9,033 nt of DNA, taken from the NCBI GenBank assembly GCA_022360535.1, contig JAKSCP010000476.1, positions 1-9,033 on the forward strand. Direction: 5' to 3'. The translations under genes were made by a program, and so were the position numbers. Under the pieces are notes generated by a model. The model had not been told where the DNA came from and did no database searches. It saw only the letters and a list, made by a program, of their open reading frames with translations. Origin of the DNA: Pseudomonadales bacterium. Lineage in GTDB: Bacteria > Pseudomonadota > Gammaproteobacteria > Pseudomonadales > Pseudohongiellaceae. Below, piece after piece: positions 6,214 to 9,033 of this stretch (its first letter is position 1; each line of letters begins with the position of its first letter).

Positions 6214-9033
6214 TTAACTTAATGCTTCATCTATAAACTGTTTTTGTTGGCTAAGATGCAATGCTGGATAGCCCGCTGCGGCTGCGGCGGACGCATCCCT
6301 GCCAGCATAGCCGAGCCAAATATTCGGGAAATGCTCTGAAATAATGCGCCGGATATGATGCTGACTGGAGTACCAGGCACCCTGGTTCATAGGCTCTTCC
6401 TGGCACCAGACAATCTCTTCCACATTCTTGTATTGCAACAAGCAATTCTGAAAGTCGTCGTGCGGAAAGGGATACAACTGTTCTAATCGCACGATAGCAA
6501 TGTCATTCAACTCTCTGGCCCGACGCTCGCTGCGCAGGTCGTAATACACCTTACCGCTGCAAACGATCAGCTTGCGCACTCTGTCTTTAGCAATCTCATC
6601 GGTCTCATCGATCACCACTTGAAAGCTGCTTTCTGCCAACTCCTCAAGACTGGAAACTGTTTCTTTATGCCGTAGCAGACTCTTGGGAGACATAACCACT
6701 AAGGGTTTTCTTAGCGGGCACAGCACCTGCTTACGCAGCATATGGAACACCTGCGCAGAAGTAGTGGGCAGGCATACCTGGATATTGTGTTCAGCAGACA
6801 GCTGCAAAAATCTTTCCAGTCGGGCCGATGAGTGCTCCGGTCCCTGCCCTTCATAACCATGTGGCAACAACAGAGTAAGGCCGCACAGTCGCTGCCACTT
6901 GTGCTCACCACTGGTAATAAACTGGTCGATTACGACCTGAGCTGAATTGGCAAAATCTCCAAACTGCGCTTCCCAGATGATAAGCGCATTGGGCATGGTG
7001 GTTGCGTACCCATATTCGAAGGCGAGAACAGCCTCTTCAGACAGCAATGAATCGTAGATTGAAAATTTACTTTGACCGGGAGCAAGTTGTTGCAGCGGCA
7101 CGAAATCTTCTGCCGTCTCCTGATCGTAAACCACCGCATGACGATGAGAGAACGTGCCACGTCCCACATCTTGGCCGGTAATGCGAACATTGTTGCCGCT
7201 GGTCAACACGCTGGCATAGGCTAAAGTTTCAGCCATACCCCAATCACAGGGAACCTCGCCAGCTGCCATCTTGGCTCTGTCATCGTAGACCTTCTTTACC
7301 TGTCGTTGCAGCTTTAAGCTAGCTGGCAGATCGACGAGCTTCTTAGCCAATGCCTGCAAGTTTGCCAGCGGCATTGACGTATTGAAGTGAGGGCTCCAGT
7401 CGTGGCCAAGGTACGGACTCCAGTCTACAAACAATTCAACCGAGGGTTCCTTAACCAGGCTTTTTACTACGTGCTCACCGGTGTCCAACGTGTTGCGATA
7501 GCTGGCGTTCAGTTCGTCGGAATCCTTTAGACTCATTACACCTGTTTCCGCGAGTTTCTCAGCGTACAAGGCACGTGTAGTCTTGTGCTGTTTGATAGCG
7601 GAGTACATTAGCGGCTGGGTAGCTGAAGGTTCGTCTGTTTCGTTGTGCCCACGACGTCTGTAGCAAACCAGGTCAATTACCACGTCTTTTTGGAATTCAT
7701 ACCGGAAATCCAAAGCCAACTGCGTTACAAACAGTACTGCTTCTGGATCGTCTGCATTCACGTGAAAGATTGGTGCCTGCACCATGCGAGCAACATCGGT
7801 GCAGTATTCGGTAGAGCGCGCATCGTCCTGACGTGAGGTGGTAAACCCGACCTGGTTATTAACTATGATGTGCACTGTTCCACCAGTTTTATACGCCCGG
7901 GTCTGCGACATCTGGAAGGTTTCCATCACGACACCCTGGCCTGCAAATGCAGCATCACCGTGCACGATGATCGGTACGACTTTCTTGCCCTCGGTATCTT
8001 TACGTCGCGATTGACGAGCCCGCACTGATCCTTCGACTACCGGTGAAACGATCTCAAGATGCGAAGGATTGAACGCCATGGCCATGTGTAACTCACCACC
8101 GGCCGTCATGATGTTAGATGAGAATCCCTGGTGGTATTTCACGTCACCAGAGCTTTCATAGGTAGCCTTGCCTTCAAATTCGTCAAACAGATCCGCTGGG
8201 TTTTTCCCGAGGATGTTGACCAGCACATTCAGACGTCCCCGGTGGGCCATGCCTAACACAATTTCTTTGGCGCCGTAGCGACCCGCCCTTTGGACCAATT
8301 CATCCAGCGCAGGAATAAGACTTTCGCCCCCTTCCAGACCAAAGCGTTTGGTACCTGGATATTTCGAATCAAGGTGTTTCTCTAAACCCTCGGCGGAGGT
8401 CAGACGCTCCAATAGATGCTTCTTTACATCGTTTTCAAAGACCGGATGGCCATCATTGCTTTCAATTCGCTGTTGTATCCATTGTTTCTCTTCGAGGTTA
8501 ACGATATGCATAAATTCGTAACCAACCGAAGAGCAATAAATCCGTTCCAGGGTATCGACTATTTCCTGAAGCGGTGCCTTTTCTTTGCTGATGAAGAGGG
8601 AGCCAGTCTGAAAAATCGTTGAATAATCAATTGCAGACAATTCATGAAATTCCAGCTCCAGATCAGGGACACGCTCACGATGCATTATGCCTAAAGGATC
8701 GAGTTGTGCTTTCTGATGACCGCGCACCCGGTAGGAGCTGATTAGTTGTAGGACATCGACTTGCTTATGTTCATGCTCAGAATCAACAATGTCTTCATTG
8801 CTGAAGACTTGAGCATAGCGACTGACTTTGGCTAAGGCTTTGAAGTCTTTTCTAATCTCAGCGTGAGAGATGTCCTGGCCGCCATTTCCGTTCGCGGTGG
8901 GCAGACTTTCAAAGAACTCTTTCCATTCACTGGGAACCGAATCTGGATTCGTTAGAAATCTTTCATACAGTTCTTCTACGTACTCCGCATTGGCGCCGGA
9001 AAGGTGTCCGGTGCTCCACATTGCTTCCATCAA
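6214..9033 (-). CDS. sucA: 2-oxoglutarate dehydrogenase E1 component, 5' end at window edge
   Basis: E1 decarboxylates 2-oxoglutarate using thiamine diphosphate and succinylates the lipoyl group of SucB. The 940 codons seen, including the stop, are near full length (E. coli 933 residues). Numbering from the first codon in view, the N-terminal segment has the family signature HLSGANAEYVEELYERF (10-26). Conserved active-site stretches are AHRGRLNVLVN (263-273), SSGDVKYHQGF (294-304), FNPSHLEIVSPVVEG (321-335), the diphosphate/Mg site HGDAAFAGQGV (358-368) with IVNNQVGF (390-397), and CYRRRGHNETDEPS (457-470). The transketolase-like pyrimidine domain includes GQDVGRGTFSHRHAV (620-634), SEEAVLAFEYGYA (665-677) with the expected catalytic Glu, and HGYEGQGPEHSSARLERF (725-742). 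The first visible codons are TTG-ATG-GAA-GCA-ATG; relatives start a few residues earlier (MQ-x-x-x-M pattern), so TTG is probably an internal Leu codon and about 4-5 codons lie beyond the edge. sdhCDAB would be the usual upstream neighbour. Confidence 0.97.
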   Translation of the reverse strand: MMEAMWSTGHLSGANAEYVEELYERFLTNPDSVPSEWKEFFESLPTANGNGGQDISHAEIRKDFKALAKVSRYAQVFSNEDIVDSEHEHKQVDVLQLISSYRVRGHQKAQLDPLGIMHRERVPDLELEFHELSAIDYSTIFQTGSLFISKEKAPLQEIVDTLERIYCSSVGYEFMHIVNLEEKQWIQQRIESNDGHPVFENDVKKHLLERLTSAEGLEKHLDSKYPGTKRFGLEGGESLIPALDELVQRAGRYGAKEIVLGMAHRGRLNVLVNILGKNPADLFDEFEGKATYESSGDVKYHQGFSSNIMTAGGELHMAMAFNPSHLEIVSPVVEGSVRARQSRRKDTEGKKVVPIIVHGDAAFAGQGVVMETFQMSQTRAYKTGGTVHIIVNNQVGFTTSRQDDARSTEYCTDVARMVQAPIFHVNADDPEAVLFVTQLALDFRYEFQKDVVIDLVCYRRRGHNETDEPSATQPLMYSAIKQHKTTRALYAEKLAETGVMSLKDSDELNASYRNTLDTGEHVVKSLVKEPSVELFVDWSPYLGHDWSPHFNTSMPLANLQALAKKLVDLPASLKLQRQVKKVYDDRAKMAAGEVPCDWGMAETLAYASVLTSGNNVRITGQDVGRGTFSHRHAVVYDQETAEDFVPLQQLAPGQSKFSIYDSLLSEEAVLAFEYGYATTMPNALIIWEAQFGDFANSAQVVIDQFITSGEHKWQRLCGLTLLLPHGYEGQGPEHSSARLERFLQLSAEHNIQVCLPTTSAQVFHMLRKQVLCPLRKPLVVMSPKSLLRHKETVSSLEELAESSFQVVIDETDEIAKDRVRKLIVCSGKVYYDLRSERRARELNDIAIVRLEQLYPFPHDDFQNCLLQYKNVEEIVWCQEEPMNQGAWYSSQHHIRRIISEHFPNIWLGYAGRDASAAAAAGYPALHLSQQKQFIDEALS

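Noticed and set aside
146..9033. A novel defence, mobile or biosynthetic system
   Set aside because: Every long gene belongs to a core TCA operon or to a conserved DUF3450/ExbB-type cluster; there are no transposase, integrase, toxin-antitoxin or CRISPR signatures.

Overview
The window looks like an ordinary piece of a gammaproteobacterial chromosome. All genes lie on the minus strand. The gene order sucA-sucB-lpdA-sucC-sucD, the very E. coli-like SucC, and a DUF3450 gene followed by a secreted ExbB/MotA-like gene all point to a marine-type gammaproteobacterium, possibly related to Cellvibrionales or Alteromonadales. That placement is inferred from protein character and gene order; no database search was possible. 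GC content is close to 50% by eye. No mobile element, CRISPR array, tRNA or rRNA was seen.

From 9033 down to 1390 is a five-gene TCA-cycle operon: sucA (2-oxoglutarate dehydrogenase E1, 5' end cut or nearly cut by the window edge), sucB (E2 succinyltransferase), lpdA (E3 dihydrolipoamide dehydrogenase), sucC and sucD (succinyl-CoA synthetase beta and alpha). Gaps are 45, 23 and 65 bp, and sucC and sucD overlap by 4 bp (ATGA). E1, E2 and E3 together oxidise 2-oxoglutarate to succinyl-CoA and NADH. SucCD then converts succinyl-CoA to succinate with nucleoside triphosphate formation. Expected catalytic and cofactor motifs are present in every protein, so the pathway block appears intact.

From 1389 to 947 is a 443-bp AT-rich intergenic region. 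It holds a C-rich, G-poor stretch just after sucD that could be a Rho-type terminator, an imperfect hairpin, a related inverted arm that could compete for pairing, and an imperfect direct repeat of about 17-18 bp. I found no convincing sigma-70 promoter, although one for the next operon should lie here.

From 946 to the left edge is the start of a second operon: a secreted coiled-coil DUF3450 protein, then, with a one-base TAATG overlap, the signal peptide and first mature residues of what is probably a large MotA/TolQ/ExbB-family protein (TtpC-like). In related bacteria this pair heads TonB energy-transduction clusters (exbB, exbD, tonB, TPR protein), so the remainder of such a cluster is expected beyond position 1.
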